From Luscinia megarhynchos (taxonomy: Eukaryota > Chordata > Aves > Passeriformes > Turdidae), in contig CM067570.1 of the NCBI GenBank assembly GCA_034336665.1, positions 10,686,002 through 10,750,001 of the forward strand: a stretch of 64,000 bases of DNA, read 5' to 3'. Positions 11,691 to 24,321 of this stretch are shown piece by piece. Position 1 is the stretch's first letter; each line of letters starts with the position of its first letter. The position numbers were made by a program, and so were the translations under genes. The notes beneath the pieces were generated by a model, which worked only from the letters and a program-made list of their open reading frames with translations, did no database searches and was not told the DNA's origin.

Positions 11691-14303
11691 TCCAGCTGTC
11701 ATTTCCCTCTTGGGTTGGAAGACACTCAGCAAGTTCAGTTCAGAGAGTAGCTGTAGACATTAAGGAAAAGAGGCATAAAATCATCCAGATCTTTAAATGC
11801 TACTATGTTTGTTGTGATTCCTGTGGTTCTGTGGAGGCAAGACCTGAGTCTTTGGTTTGGATGTTTTTTTCCTTCAGGATAGTAAAAAACAGAGCCTTTT
11901 CTTCTGTCCTGTTCTGTTCCTTGGTAGTTGAGGGATAGGGCTATTCCTTCTTTTACAAAGACCAAAAGAAAAAAATCTTATTCTTTCTTTTTCCAGTCAT
12001 CTGCTATCCACATATTCTGGAACAGATTGGAGAGGGACATTAGCAGCACTTGCTTCTCGGATCTCATGGAAAAGGAATGGCTCACTGCAAACTGCTATCA
12101 CAGTGACTCACAGGCCATTCATGGGTTAGTTCATTGTTCTTTCATCTGAGAAGGAGTTTTGTAGTTGGTCAAGACAAGAAAATTTTTTTGAGTGGGCAGG
12201 AAATGAGGTAGAAACATATCTAGAAGGTGAAGACTGCTAGGAAAGAAAGCAGGAATGGGAGGAGAGGTGAATATGGGGTCAGAAGGGTAAACTGAATGCA
12301 ACCATGAAACTGAGACACCTGGAAGAACATCTGAGTTGGGTTTAGGTATTGAGGGGAGAGAGAAGGAAACTGCTGGTTTGGTCTGTTTTGTAGGAGGGCA
12401 TGTATTCTGTCAACAGCCTTCTAAGTTCTCAGAGCTGTGAGTGGAGATCAGAGATTTGAGAAGACAATGACACTGGAAATTGCAGCAGTTGGGCTGAGGA
12501 CATATTTAATGTACAATTAAATATTTCAATGGATCAGGTTTAAAGAAAGAAAGAATACAAGTAATGAGGTGGAGGTGGTGATGGGAAGACAAGACAGCAG
12601 GGTGATATGTATGTGTAGGAGGACTTCTGGGGTAAAGCCAGATTGAGTTTTTTGGCCTCATAAGTAAAGTTGAGCTCTGAGTGCTGACACATTTGTTTGC
12701 TCAGCTCTGCCCATGCAGCAAAAGACTTCTCCCTCCCCTGATAAATTTGCTAAATTGTGGAGTGGTTTTCTATTGTGGAGACTACTCTTAAGACTCAGCA
12801 TGGAGCGGGAGTAAAAGTTAATGTCCAAAGACTATTGCACTAACCTGTGGTGTGGCCTACAACTGAGAGCTAAAATTTAAAATGAAGCTGATATTAAAAT
12901 ATGATTCATTGTCAGTCCAATAAAGATAATGTTGTAATTTCACTGTAACTTCTGTGCATTCTTGGAAATGTCTACACTTGCAGCATTTGAGAAGACAGGT
13001 GATAGCATGGCTGAGTAATCATTAGCTTTCTCAGCTTTGGTTATAGCCTTGTTTGCCTTGTCTCTGATGGGTCTGGTCAGGGGCCCACACAGAATTGAAA
13101 CTGTGGGTTTAGTCTTAGCAGGCAACTGTCCACTTCATGGAAAGTCTCTGAATACTGAGGATAATTGAAGCAGAGGATGGTCAGAGATGGTAGATCTGAT
13201 TCTGAAAAGGGGACATTTTATCAATCTATACCAAGAAGAGAGCCTGAGGCTTTTCCTTGTTTTACAGTATGATTTGCATCTCTTGATCATGGTTCAAATA
13301 CAATACTGATAGTCCTCCAGCATAGTGGGTCATCTGAAATAAAACTTAGTGGTTGAGTACTTGCAAACTGGAGTATCTGCCAATCACTATACATAATCTG
13401 CCCTGTGCAAAGGCTGAAGCAAACCAAAAGGGAAGGATACTGTACAAGTTACAGAAGTCATGGCCATCATCTGGGCCTTGCCAGGAGTTCTCCAATACTA
13501 ACACACAGTAATTAAAGCATGTCCTGAACTAGTCAGCTAAGTTAAGAGAACTTAGAAGAGACCATGCTGAGGCAGTAAGGGAAGCATTCAATGTGTGCTC
13601 AAGTTAGAACTGCACAAAAGTAGGTCTGAGTATCTGCAGAACAGGTGCTTCTTTATTGCCATTGAGTCTGACAGGTCCAAAGTGCTGTGCATGCTCTACT
13701 TCATTGCACAAACTTTTACTGTTGAATCAGCCTGTTTTACAGAGCCTTACATAAGGTGTGGGATTCAGGTTATCTTTTCTGGAATGGGGACCCTCTGAAT
13801 TTAACTCTCTAAAGATATTTTTATGATCTCTTTGAAGGTTTTCTGTGTAGTCCTAGGATAGGAGCATGGTTAGTCTGTTCTTGTGGGTATACCCTCATTT
13901 TACACAAAGAATCCTTGGTCCTGTTCAGCTTAGTTTCTTTTGCTTCAAATAGGAAATCCTTGCTGAGAATTATTCTACAAGAGCTGTTCTTGAATAGCAC
14001 TGTGGGTAGCCATACTCCATGCACCTACAATGGCTTTGCAATTTCAAGGCATGGGCATTTAACCTCTGCTCCTGTGTCATGTGTGCTGGACACACAAAGC
14101 TGTTACAACCTGCTGGGGATGGAGCAACAGGTGGGCTCAAGTGAGATGAAGCAGTGAATGCTGTCCGTCAAACAGGGAAGTCTCAGCTCAGTGTTTACAC
14201 ATTTCCTTCCTCCAAAACACACAGAGTAAGGGTGAGGTGGGGAGCAGTTGTTTTTGAGGAGATGAAGATTCAAGTATTACCAGGTTTACCATATCTTTAG
14301 AAG

Positions 14304-14367
14304 CTGATCCAAAATCCCATCAAACTCAGTGGAAAACTGCCAATGATTTGAAAAGCTTTTGGATCAG
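14304..14367. repeat. 11-bp perfect inverted repeat in a probable old repeat
   Basis: CTGATCCAAAA (14304-14314) and TTTTGGATCAG (14357-14367) are exact reverse complements separated by 42 bases. The interior (CATCAAACTCAGTGGAAAAC) recalls an amniote repeat with text like CATTGACTTCAATGG and TTTGGATCAGGCCC, seen here in diverged form. It is probably a remnant repeat or DNA transposon terminus, not a functional hairpin. Confidence 0.55.
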
Positions 14368-17177
14368 ACCCTTAAACCCAGCTCCTGCAGTTTGACTTCT
14401 GTCCTTTGTGCAGCTGAGTAATCCTGGTCCCAGCCCCATGCTCTCAGGAAGTCAGAGCAGTGTGCTAGAGGCTGCAGGGACCACCCTTTGAAATGGCAGA
14501 GGGCCTCTTTTCACCTTGTTTTAGGCTTGCATAACAGCTGAGCACAGCTGTGCCTGCAGACTTACATTTCCTTCAAAGCTTTATCTTCTTTGCAGTGAAT
14601 ACCTGAACCACCTTGAGCTGTAGAGGGACTTGCAGAGCTTTAGAGGTTCTGAACCAGATACCTGGAGATGGATGGTGTTGGAAACTGTTAAACTTTTGTT
14701 CGTTGGTTTTCATGTGGAGGAAGTGAGAGCATGGATCTTTAACCCCCTGGAAATGATTAGAGACAAGAAGCACAAAGGAGGCCTTGATGAACATTTTGCC
14801 CCTAAGCCATGTGGTTCCTAGTTTTCCGTCTCCTGCTGCCGACATGCAAAGCCAGAGCTTTGGTTTTTAATTTTTCATACTGTTTTTAAACAGATACTTT
14901 TGCAAATGTAAGCACACCCCAGCACTGAAGGTTTCCAGCCAAATTAAAGAGTCAGCACTGGAAAAATCAGCCTTCAGAAGAAGGTCAAATGCAAGCAATC
15001 TCTAGAGTTCATTTGGGTCCATATGTGTAAACTTCAGCTAATATGGGGTGGGCCTCGGGCAGCACTTACCATGAAGTACTGAGTTAGTTTCAGAGTGAAG
15101 CTGAAAACATTTTTAGAGATGCCTGTGGTCTGAGCAGTAAATTTGAATTGTTGAATGAAAAAAACCCCGTGTCCTCATTCTTGGTTGCAGTTGCATTCCC
15201 ATTTAACAGGAAGAAAGAAATTTGGGAAGGAAAATGTGCCATTTGGCATGAATTCTGACAACTTGCATTTATACATTCTTATCTGGGACCATGCTGGGTT
15301 TAATAATCTCCAACTACATGCCTATAAAAGCTTAATTTTGCTATGAGGATGCATGCCTTTCAGCTTTTAATTTAATAACTGGGAAGGTTTCTTTATAAGT
15401 TGTACCACCTGCAGTACTAATAGAAATCAAGACACTGCCTGTTATTTCTTGGGCTTGATTGACATTTGAGCCAACTTGGAAAGATTTAAGCAAACTGCCT
15501 TTAATTTTTAAAAATTATTTTTACCTGTAGTTTGTCAGAGCTTGCCATTAAAAGGAAGCACTAATGAATATACCTCTCTGAAGTGATGAGCTTTTGCTTA
15601 GAGCAGCAGTGAAGAAATATTCTTCCTGCCACTGCACTCTAATAGTGGGTTAGTTAGTAGGAAAGAGTCAGTAGAAGAGGAGGTAAAATGACAAGAGAAA
15701 TTATGGCCTAAAAGCAGGATCCTTAAAAGGTATCATCATTATATAGCAATCCTCTAATCCTACCCCCATCACCAGCAGAAATGCCAGAAGATCTGCAGCA
15801 CGTCAGCCAGCTAACCTGCCTGAAAGGTGTTATTGTTGCTGGTTCTGCTGCTTGGCTCAGAAATGTCTCTGCAGCTAAAGAGCTACAGGAAAAGAAGTCA
15901 GATCCCCATTAGTTAGGAGAATGCCAGAGGTGAAACTGCAGTGCCTCCCTAGTGCTAGTACATCATTAAGGGTCCCAGAGGAGTGTAGGAGGTGGAGATG
16001 CTTGAAGGTTAGAGGAGTTATTCCTTAACTCGTGCCTTTTCATTGAAGAGCAGAGGAGGTTTCACGTGTTGTGTGTGGTTACACAGTGTGACAGGAATGC
16101 TGAGAAGGGCTGAAACCCTCCAGCTCCCAGCAGCAGAGTTTTTATTATTGTGAGGATGGAGGTCTCCCTGTTGGAGGGGCCCTGGCAGCGTCCAGTTAGG
16201 CAGGGCTCGGGGCAAGGCCAGATGGTGTCCAGCTCTGTGGTAAGGGATTATAGGAGCTGTTATGAAACATGGTGGTGTTCAGGGCATAGGCAGAAGCTCC
16301 ATGACAAGGTCCTGCTTTGGAAAGAGAGGCAGACCATGTAGACTTCAGGGACTTTTTATATGTAGTTTCTTAAGGTTTCGATAACTTCAAGGCTTGATTA
16401 AGGTTCAGCCATCCCTGGAAAGAGAAAGGACTTGAAATGGCTCAACAAATATTCCTATGTCAAAGGTTTTAAACCATTGCACATCTGTAATCCTGTGAAG
16501 CATGCCAAGACACCACAGGCCTTAGTGAGATTCCTCATCAGCATTGTCCTCTCGCCCCTGTGGAAAGGGAAACAAATGCCTGCAACAAAGTGTTCAAACA
16601 TGACTGCCTTCAGTGAGGCTTCTCAATTTATCATTGGGGATATAAAATGACAGTGGAACATGTTTTTTCAGAGCTCTTTTATACTGGTCTGAACTACATC
16701 ATTATTGTTGAGTCATCAGGTCATTGGCCTGTATATTGGTATCCTGTTGGCATGAAACCAGAAGATATTACCTTCCATGCTGAGCCTCCTGGAACTTCAA
16801 CAACCAATCCTTGAATGAGGCAGGGCACTTGTCAACAGATCACAGAGGGATTACAGTCATACTGATTTGGTCTCATCTGTGGCTTGCTCCCTGAGATATT
16901 TGGAATTCTCCATATATTTTGCAGCTAGAGTAGTTAACAGAATAAATTCTCAAGAGAAGTCCTCATAGGAAAGCTGGATGACTTTCTGAAAGATACATTT
17001 GAACCTATTCCCAGTTATTTTGTGCAATAAAGGTGTGAGAGATTGAAATTCTGTGATGTGTAATATACATAAGGTCAAAATTGGTAGTGGTATTGAAAGA
17101 TAAGATGCTGCGAATGCCCTAGCATCATGCCTGAGGGTACCCTAAAATAGTAATTAATCTTTTTTCTTTTAAAACAG

Positions 17178-17207
17178 TGTTTTATTGTTGTTGTTGTTTT
17201 TTTTTCT
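17178..17207. repeat. (GTT)n and T-run low complexity
   Basis: Four GTT units run into a T9 tract. It is simple sequence only. Confidence 0.6.
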
Positions 17208-18015
17208 AATTACAACAGGACTTCCTGCCCTAGATTGCTCAGTTGATGTTAACAGATGTAACTTCTGGAAGAGCTTTATCTCTTCAAGCAAAGCATAGCC
17301 AGATCTATTGTTTTGCATTTAACCTGTGTGTTTACATTTTGGACAGTTGCCTAGATGGGCAAATCCAAGGCAGTTGATAAAGCCAGTGTCGAGTGCAATT
17401 GCTCAGCCACAGGGATGCTGTGATGACATCCAACATCCCACCATCTGAAAATGAAGAAAGGATTTAACTGATAGGCTGTGAAATGCTAGGTAAAGTGAAA
17501 CCTAGAAGAGAACCTAAGACCTGAAAGAGAAGGCAAAATCTGTCATTGAAGCAACCAGGTCTTGAGTGCAGATCACCAGTACTCTAACTTGGTTCTTGAT
17601 CAGTTGGCACAACCTTCTCTTTCTGGCAGGCAGCAGTTTCCCTTTGATTAGCACAGAAGGCAAGGCTGGGGAAGTGTTATGGCAGGTAGCCTCATCCCTT
17701 TACACCACTTAATCCTGACACTGAAGATGTTTCCTCAGTGTTGACAGAAGCAAAATTGAGCTGCTGTTGTTTCAGAAACCAATGCTGACATTTCATCATG
17801 GATGTGAAAATAACTGCTGAGACGGCCTTGTGTTTATGTGTGGGTCTTTTGCACATTCTGCTGAGGATCAGAATAAATAGAAACCCTTTGAAGAGGTTAT
17901 TAATTAGCCTTCCCCTGACAGATAACTCAGTAGGAAATCCATTAGTGGATGTCCGGGTGAACTCACTGCTTCTGGAGCAGCTTTACTGTTTTTTGCTTTC
18001 TTGTTTTCATTGCAG

Positions 18016-18115
18016 ATCTGAAGCCCTGGGTGTCGAATTTCACCTATCCAGGTGTGCATGACTTTTCTCAGCTTGCACTGGATGCCAACAGGAACCAGCT
18101 CATTGTGGGAGCAAG
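18016..18115 (+). CDS. SEMA5B: SEMA5B coding exon 2: start of the sema domain
   Basis: This 100-bp exon completes codon 52 (Asp) and encodes residues 53-84 plus two bases of codon 85. The reading is DLKPWVSNFTYPG, then HDFSQLALDANRNQLIVGA. This is the first beta strand region of the seven-bladed sema propeller; the V-G-A-R motif is conserved across semaphorins. An N-linked glycosylation sequon is at N59 (N-F-T). The acceptor is TTTTCATTGCAG, preceded by a long T-rich tract, and the donor is AAG|GTAAAG at 18116. The entry phase (1) and exit phase (2) fit the neighbouring exons exactly. The exon sits alone between two introns of about 14.6 and 14.8 kb. Confidence 0.97.
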
Positions 18116-18866
18116 GTAAAGATAATCTTTTGATTAGTCTAGGGTTGCTGCTCAAGCTTTTTCCCTTCAGGTTCTGGCTTCAGAGGAGAGTGTGTTTCCA
18201 GCTTATGTGGCCAGTTTCCCCCTCAAAAAGAAAGCTGTAATTTATGTAGAGGGATTTAGACATTCAGTATAATTGCAAAGAAGAGAAAATTACTAGAATT
18301 AGAAAGAAAAAAGAAAAAAGATGCAATCAAAATGACTGGTTAATGAAGCAGAATGCTGGCATCTCACTCAGTATTGTGAATGTTAGAAGAGCTACAGTAA
18401 ATCATTCTGCATCATCCCTCTGCCAGCACAGGACTTGACTTTATGGTTTATTTGCCATGGCAAGACTTTTGCTCAGAACCAGGTTCATCTACACACCTTT
18501 GTGTAAGTGATAGAGCCAATGTGAATGGTGGCTTTCTTCTCTCTTAGAATCCACTTCAGAACCTGTGTGCTTCATCTGGCTGATGTAGTGAGGATCTGAC
18601 TACCACAGCGTTCTGGTGCAACTCTTTCTTCTGGCCTACTGTATATAGTTATCATATATATTTTCCTTTATTTTTAAGTATTATTTTTATTTAGGATGTC
18701 ACAAGAGGAGAAGGGAAACACACAAGATAAGCACAGGCAAGATCTTACAAATTTAGAGCTTCATTTGTAATGGAAAAAAGAGCTATGCTTCAGTGAAATA
18801 ATATATGTAAGAAATGTAAGAAGTGGGTGAATCATGAGCCCCAACAGCAACTATTTTCTATTGCAT

Positions 18867-18904
18867 AATAAACTGATAAGAAAAGCAAAAAAAAAAAAAA
18901 AAAA
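18867..18904 (+). repeat. A18 tract preceded by AATAAA
   Basis: AATAAA at 18867-18872 is followed 14 bases later by an 18-base A run (18887-18904). This resembles the tail of a retrotransposed transcript. No recognisable source gene is seen upstream, and I found no clear target-site duplication. Confidence 0.5.
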
Positions 18905-21900
18905 TACTAAGCATTGGTTTAACAAATCAGTTAAAGTATAAAATTGAGAATCAGATAGCACTGTGATATCAGTCTCTGACAAAAATGGAGGGAGAGTGCT
19001 TTCTTCCCAGTGTATTCCGCAATAGAGGACAGAGACATGAGCAGAGAGATGAACTCATGGTATGAGCAAGAGAAAAGAGCAAGATGTGAAGAAGGAGTTT
19101 TATGCTTCACAGAAACAACTGATTTAATATACATTTTCTGCCTGTATATGTGCAGTAAATAATAACACTTACCTTCCTGTAGCTGTTCAAATTGCCAGAG
19201 GCCCTCTTGCTTTTCATACAGAAACATTTTACTTTTTAAGCTGTGGCTTTACTGGTGCTGGGATCTTTAACCAGAAGTTATTAATATTTATTACCTCAGA
19301 ACAGCATTACTTTGGGAATGGCTGTGAACAGTGCCTTCTGTCAGGCATTGCACAGGCACAGTGCTCTGAGGAATTAGTGGTTTACATAATTGGGCTGCGT
19401 GGCAGGTTTTCCCCACACAGTCCCTCATCCCTCCTCAAACTCCACAGCACGTCCTGGAGGGACTCTGCCTCCCTGAGAGTTTGTACGAGCGTGGTTAGAC
19501 AGGGGGTACAACATCATCACAAACAGGGCAGTGACAGCAAAGCTGGCTTCCCAGTGGGGGCACACTATATTGCATGGTATTGCCTCATGAGGAAGCAGTG
19601 ACAAGTATTTATAGAATTTAGTTGGAAAAGTCAGTTTTCATGAAGCACTACCCACCTGACTGGGAGACTGAAAGTTTCAGTGGTGCCACATGGCTATGCT
19701 GAGCAGTTCAGGGTACATTTAATGAAGATATCATTTCCCAGGGTGTTTTTGGGTTTTTTTCAGTTGGATACACATGCTTGGTGTGGAGAAAGTGGGGAGT
19801 GCTGAGCCCATTTCCTCATTTCAGCTCCACCCTGTAGGAGGTGGTGGGGAGAGGTTCTTGAAAATGGGGTGTGGATGGGGTCCTTGTGCTGCACAGCTCC
19901 GGGTGCACTGAGCTCTGGAAGCTGTGCCTGAGAAATGGGAAGGGGAAGTAAAGCCTTTTCTGTTCCCTCCTTCCCTGATAAATCCACACCTTGTTCTGGA
20001 CTATTTTTAGGGGTGATTTTTTGAGTCATTAGTTGCTCGTGCACCATCTGTTTGAATTTGCAAATGAAACAATACCTCAAAGAGATAGGAGCTGTCTCTA
20101 TCCATCTCTGCAGGGTGTAATTTATGAAACCTAAATTTAAATGTTAACCATGTTTAAATGTGCTGCTGTAGATCATATTAGTAGTAATGCCAGCTATTCT
20201 GGGGTTGTGGAAGGAGTTTGGGATCAGGGTGGCGTTTATAAGTACTCCCACTTCTCAATTTCCTGGTTAACATCATTCTCTTCGATGATAGCGTTATAAA
20301 TTATTTCAGACTGCTTCTGTCTGTCTCTATTTAAAAGCAGTATGACCTCACCACAGCATCTCTTTGGCTTAGTTCATCCTGTGTTTCAAAGCTTCATAGA
20401 AAATACTTCCTAGAAAACCCAGGGGTTCACAAGAGTTTTTGGTTTCAGGAATTGGACACAGCGTGACTGAAACTGTAAGAGGTATTGAGGGCATGCCATG
20501 TAGACAGGGAGCTGGAATAACATGAGCCTTAGATTTTTAAGCTTTATCCTTATCTAAGAGCCCTCCTTGAATGACTGGTGCTGTCTGAGAGTAAACCAGA
20601 GGAGTTTGATAACTCTGCTGCACCAAACACCTGCCAAGTTAAAATCCCAGAGACAAAAGAATTAGTTTCAAAAGCCCACCATGGTTTCTAAGCAACCTAT
20701 TTACTTGTCACGTCATTTGTAAAATCCAAACACTTTTGAGAAAGGATATGAATAGTTTAGAACATTGTAAATCTACACTACCCATATTATGAGTCATATT
20801 TCATTAAGTATAAAACCACACATTTCAAAAATTCATAACCTTCATTTTGACTCACAGTTTGTGTGTTTTGTTTTTGTTTTGGATATAGTGTTAGTGTTTT
20901 AATGTACTGTTTTTCTTCTGTGAGCGAGTGATTGTTTTGAAATATTTGCTGCTTTTTTCAGCTCTTGAGCACAAGTGATCACTATTTGATCTTATTTTAA
21001 TGGGAGGGAAAACTATAATCCTATAAACTCATTATTAGGAGAAAAACATTGAATATATGGTCACAGTGATTTCATCTGTCTGTTGGAGAAGCAGTGCTCT
21101 GCTGTCTCACCTGTGCTGTAGGCAGGGTGCCCAGGCCCCAGGGAGTGTGAGTGTTGTAGAGGAGGGACATGGTGTAGCTGTGACATTGCACCTCCTCAAA
21201 GAGCCTTACTTCTTGAGACTGTGTCATTGCTGGCTGGGCACAGACAGAAGCCAGTGAAGAAGTGATGATGTGAAAGGCCCTGCTTGGAGACAGGCCAAAA
21301 ATCATGCTTCACAAGAACTCCCTGGTGAGGACAACATAAAAGGTGTACAGGAGGGTGGTTGAGACACCACGCCAAAATCTGGCTCAACAGCAAGCTGGAG
21401 TGAAACAGATTGGGCAACAGGAGGATGGCACCCAAACAAATGACTCTACAGAGAGTGTCTCAGAAGTCCTAAGGGAAACATTTTACTTTTCCCAGAAGGA
21501 AACCACAGGGGTGTGAGCTTGGGGCCATAGCCTGATGGGGCTGTGGATGCAAGAGGCATGGCTACGAGGGTCAGCCATTCACAGTGAGAGGAGCTATTAC
21601 TGAGGAAAACCAACCAGAAAGCATCATGGCCAGAAACCCTCACAGTTCTGCCTGCCAAGAGGGCTGTCAGCTCCATCAGGAGATGGGAAAGGATCATCCC
21701 CCATGGTTGTTGCACAGGGAAGTGCAGCTCAGGAGCCCTTATCACAACTGGCTGTTACCAACAAGAGCCCAGAGGTAGAGAGTAGGGAGCAAAAGCTGCA
21801 CCAAGGGACTCAGAACTGGCAAGTAAAGTACTCATCATTATGGACTGCCAGACTTCTCTGCAATAAATGTAAAACTACTAAGCTGCTGGTGATGCAAGTC

Positions 21901-21996
21901 TTGATGCTTGACAGAGGTGATATTCATACTTGATTTAGAGCTGATCTGAATGTGCATGTTACTGCCAAGTAGATAGGTGCAAGGGAGGACATATTG

Positions 21997-22146
21997 TAGA
22001 ATCATAGAAAGGCTTGGGTTGGTAGGGACCTTAAAGATCATCTAGTTCCAACCTTCCCACCATGGATAAATATGCCACCCTCTAGGTCAGGTTTCTCAGG
22101 GCCCTACTCAACCTGGCCTTGAACACCTCCAGGGATGGAGCATCAA
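21997..22146 (-). mobile_element. CR1 LINE 3' tail, antisense orientation
   Basis: On the + strand it begins with TAGAATCATAGAA, the reverse complement of the CR1 terminal octamer repeats. It continues as GGTTGGTAGGGACCTTAAAG, ATCATCTAGTTCCAACC and CTTGAACACCTCCAGGGATG. The element therefore points left, with its 3' end at 21997 and 5' truncation near 22146. It is the clearest avian marker among the LINE fragments here and has no coding capacity. Confidence 0.93.
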
Positions 22147-22784
22147 TATGGTTAGTTTGGGGAGCAGGGAAGGTGCTGTATGAATTTGCAAGGGTTGTTT
22201 TAGGAGAACATCAGCCTAGGCACACCCTTTTCTGACTATTATGCTTCTGGCTGTGTAAAGCATTAAAAAAGGTCTGGATCATGCAGGTTTAGGAGCTGAA
22301 GGCTGAGCAGAATGACTGATGTCCCAAAAGAGTTCCTTCAAGTTAGAGCTTGCAGAAATATGGCAAATTGTAAATATATTCTAGGACCCTCAACCCAGCA
22401 GGTTTGGCACCCTGAGTTTATTGAAAGTCTCTGGTGTATGATAGATTAGTCTGTCAGGCACCAGGTTACATGCAGATTTGTGGCTGAACATAGGCTCTTT
22501 CCTGCCTGTTTGGCAGAAAGCTCCAGAGCACTGCAGTAAAATGCTCAAAACCTGTGCTTGTCAGAAAATATCACTGTTACCCTTGGGCACCTTCAATCCT
22601 GTCCACATCTGGGCTGCCACTAAACCTTTAAGTCTCCATAGATAATGTTGTCTAGGCAAAAAGCATTTTGCAAAACAGGAAATTCAGTGGCAGCAGTTGG
22701 GTCAGAGTAGTGCCACAGATCCACAGAGTATAAAATCTGTCAGCAATACTTTCTATTGCTAAATGATCAGGGCCCCTCATCAAC

Positions 22785-22905
22785 ATTTATTCTCACAGGG
22801 CTTCAGTGAGGCAAAAAAGCACTAATAATTTCACACTACAGATGGGAATCCGAGGCCAAGAGGGATTAAGAGCCACCCTGGCCTGCAAAAGGCTGTGATG
22901 TTGAG
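22785..22905 (-). repeat. MIR-like SINE, antisense, degraded
   Basis: ATTCTCACAGGGCTTCAGTG, then CTACAGATGGGAATCCGAGG and CCAAGAGGGATTAAGAGCCA, follow the order of the reverse-complement MIR consensus (CTCACA-CCCTGTGAGG, TTTACAGATGAGGAAACTGAGG, CAGAGAGGTTAAG). The copy is diverged and its boundaries are approximate. Confidence 0.55.
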
Positions 22906-24279
22906 GCATGTGTATATATAGCATATCTGGAAACTAGTACAGTACTGTGCCTAACACAGCTACTCCTGCATTCTGAAGATACCAGTCAAAGTTTGCACAA
23001 CCTCAGTCTGCACTTGACTAATGTGGACATAGCAAAGGTCTTTTCTGGGCTCAGAAAATCCATGGCAGAGGTGTCATTTGGACCCTTTACTCTTTTATTT
23101 CCATTTGCTATTTTAATCACTTCCTCTCAGCCTTGTTTCTCTAAAGAAGATGCAAAATAATCATAAAAGCCTGTGAGTCCCATGCATTTACACTGGCAAA
23201 GTGGGGCTTCAGCATGACCAAAAAAGTCAAGTCTCATATAGCACAGAGAGACTGACATGCAAATAAGTTAACATTGGGCACAACCACATGGGCACAGCTG
23301 ACAGTTATGTAGTCCACAGGTTTGCCCTGAAACAGCCAGCAGTGGTGTGCCATTTGTCCCTGTTAGCATCTGACTACAGGATTTTCTCAACACTTTTCTG
23401 AAAAAAATGGACTGAACCATTTCTGGTGGCTTTGCGCTATTTTTGCACAGTCTTGCGCCAGTTTTACCTCCTGCTAAGCCCCATTGGGCTGAGAAATTAC
23501 CTTGCCAGCTGAGGTATTAATGAGGACGTGAGCAAGCAAAGGGCATGATAATGTTTTTGATTCTATCCAGATTATGGGTGGGCAGCTGAAGAACTAGTAC
23601 AGAGAAATGGAGAAAAACAAATGCCTTCCTTCCTCACTGTGATTTTTCCTGTCAGACAAAATAATGCTCTAATTACAGCTGCATCCCTGTGTCATAGACT
23701 GGAGAGGGGCAGATAACATGATGATGTGAGGGGGAAAAACCCCCCAAACGAGCCTCTGAGATTAACAGAAACTTTCAAAGGACCACGGATTTTTTTAAAG
23801 ACATTGCTTGACCTGTGACGTAAGGAATGTGGTGAAGGTGAGAGAGCTGTGATTAGACACTGCAGCTTGTTAAATCCATAGTTGGGGTGCACAGTTTCTT
23901 TACAAAGGGAACAAAAGTGTGATTCAAAGTGCAAGTTTTAACCTCTCTGATTGAGCCTGGAATAGTTCAAAGGGAGATTTTCCTCTCTGGTACTCTGCCA
24001 GGTGAGGTCAGCTCAGCTCTTGTATAAAGTGTGGAGGGTGAAGCCTCACGGGGGTATCTGTTTTTTACCTATAGGGTTTGCTTTCTTCTGCTGGTCTGCA
24101 ACCATTGTGAATTTGGAATACCCTAAATCTATGCTGTCCCTGACTTATACCCCTTGGGGAGAAGGGGGAAAGGTGTGGAAAGGATAAAGGACAGGTTTTT
24201 TTAAATTACGGGATTCTGGGAGGTTTAGAGCCTGGCCCAAATTTTGTTCAAAGTGTTAATTTTTTCTTTTCTTAGTTAA

Positions 24280-24321
24280 AATTTGTGCATTTTTAAGAAC
24301 ATGAATTTGTGCATTTTTAAG
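24280..24321. repeat. 24-bp tandem duplication, 1.75 copies
   Basis: AATTTGTGCATTTTTAAG occurs at 24280-24297 and again at 24304-24321, identical over 18 bases. A young local duplication is likely. Confidence 0.85.

Larger units (their letters stand above)
3443..18015 (+). other. SEMA5B: SEMA5B intron 1 (14,573 bp)
   Basis: The intron is bounded by GTAAGAG at 3443 and TTTCATTGCAG ending at 18015. Recognisable contents are a small tandem duplication (4266-4362), an (AAAG)n run near 5.1 kb, a possible ancient repeat (6470-6550), a CR1 tail (about 10690-10850), an antisense MIR-like element (about 11580-11690), a purine-rich stretch at about 12180-12640, an inverted repeat in a likely old repeat (14304-14367) and a (GTT)n/T-rich run near 17.18-17.21 kb. 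I see no second gene. The remaining sequence holds nothing I can identify. Confidence 0.85.

Noticed and set aside
21050..21960. Stretch with several medium-length frames on both strands, suspected transposon remnant
   Set aside because: No transposase, reverse transcriptase or terminal repeats recognised; only the CR1 tail just after it can be supported.
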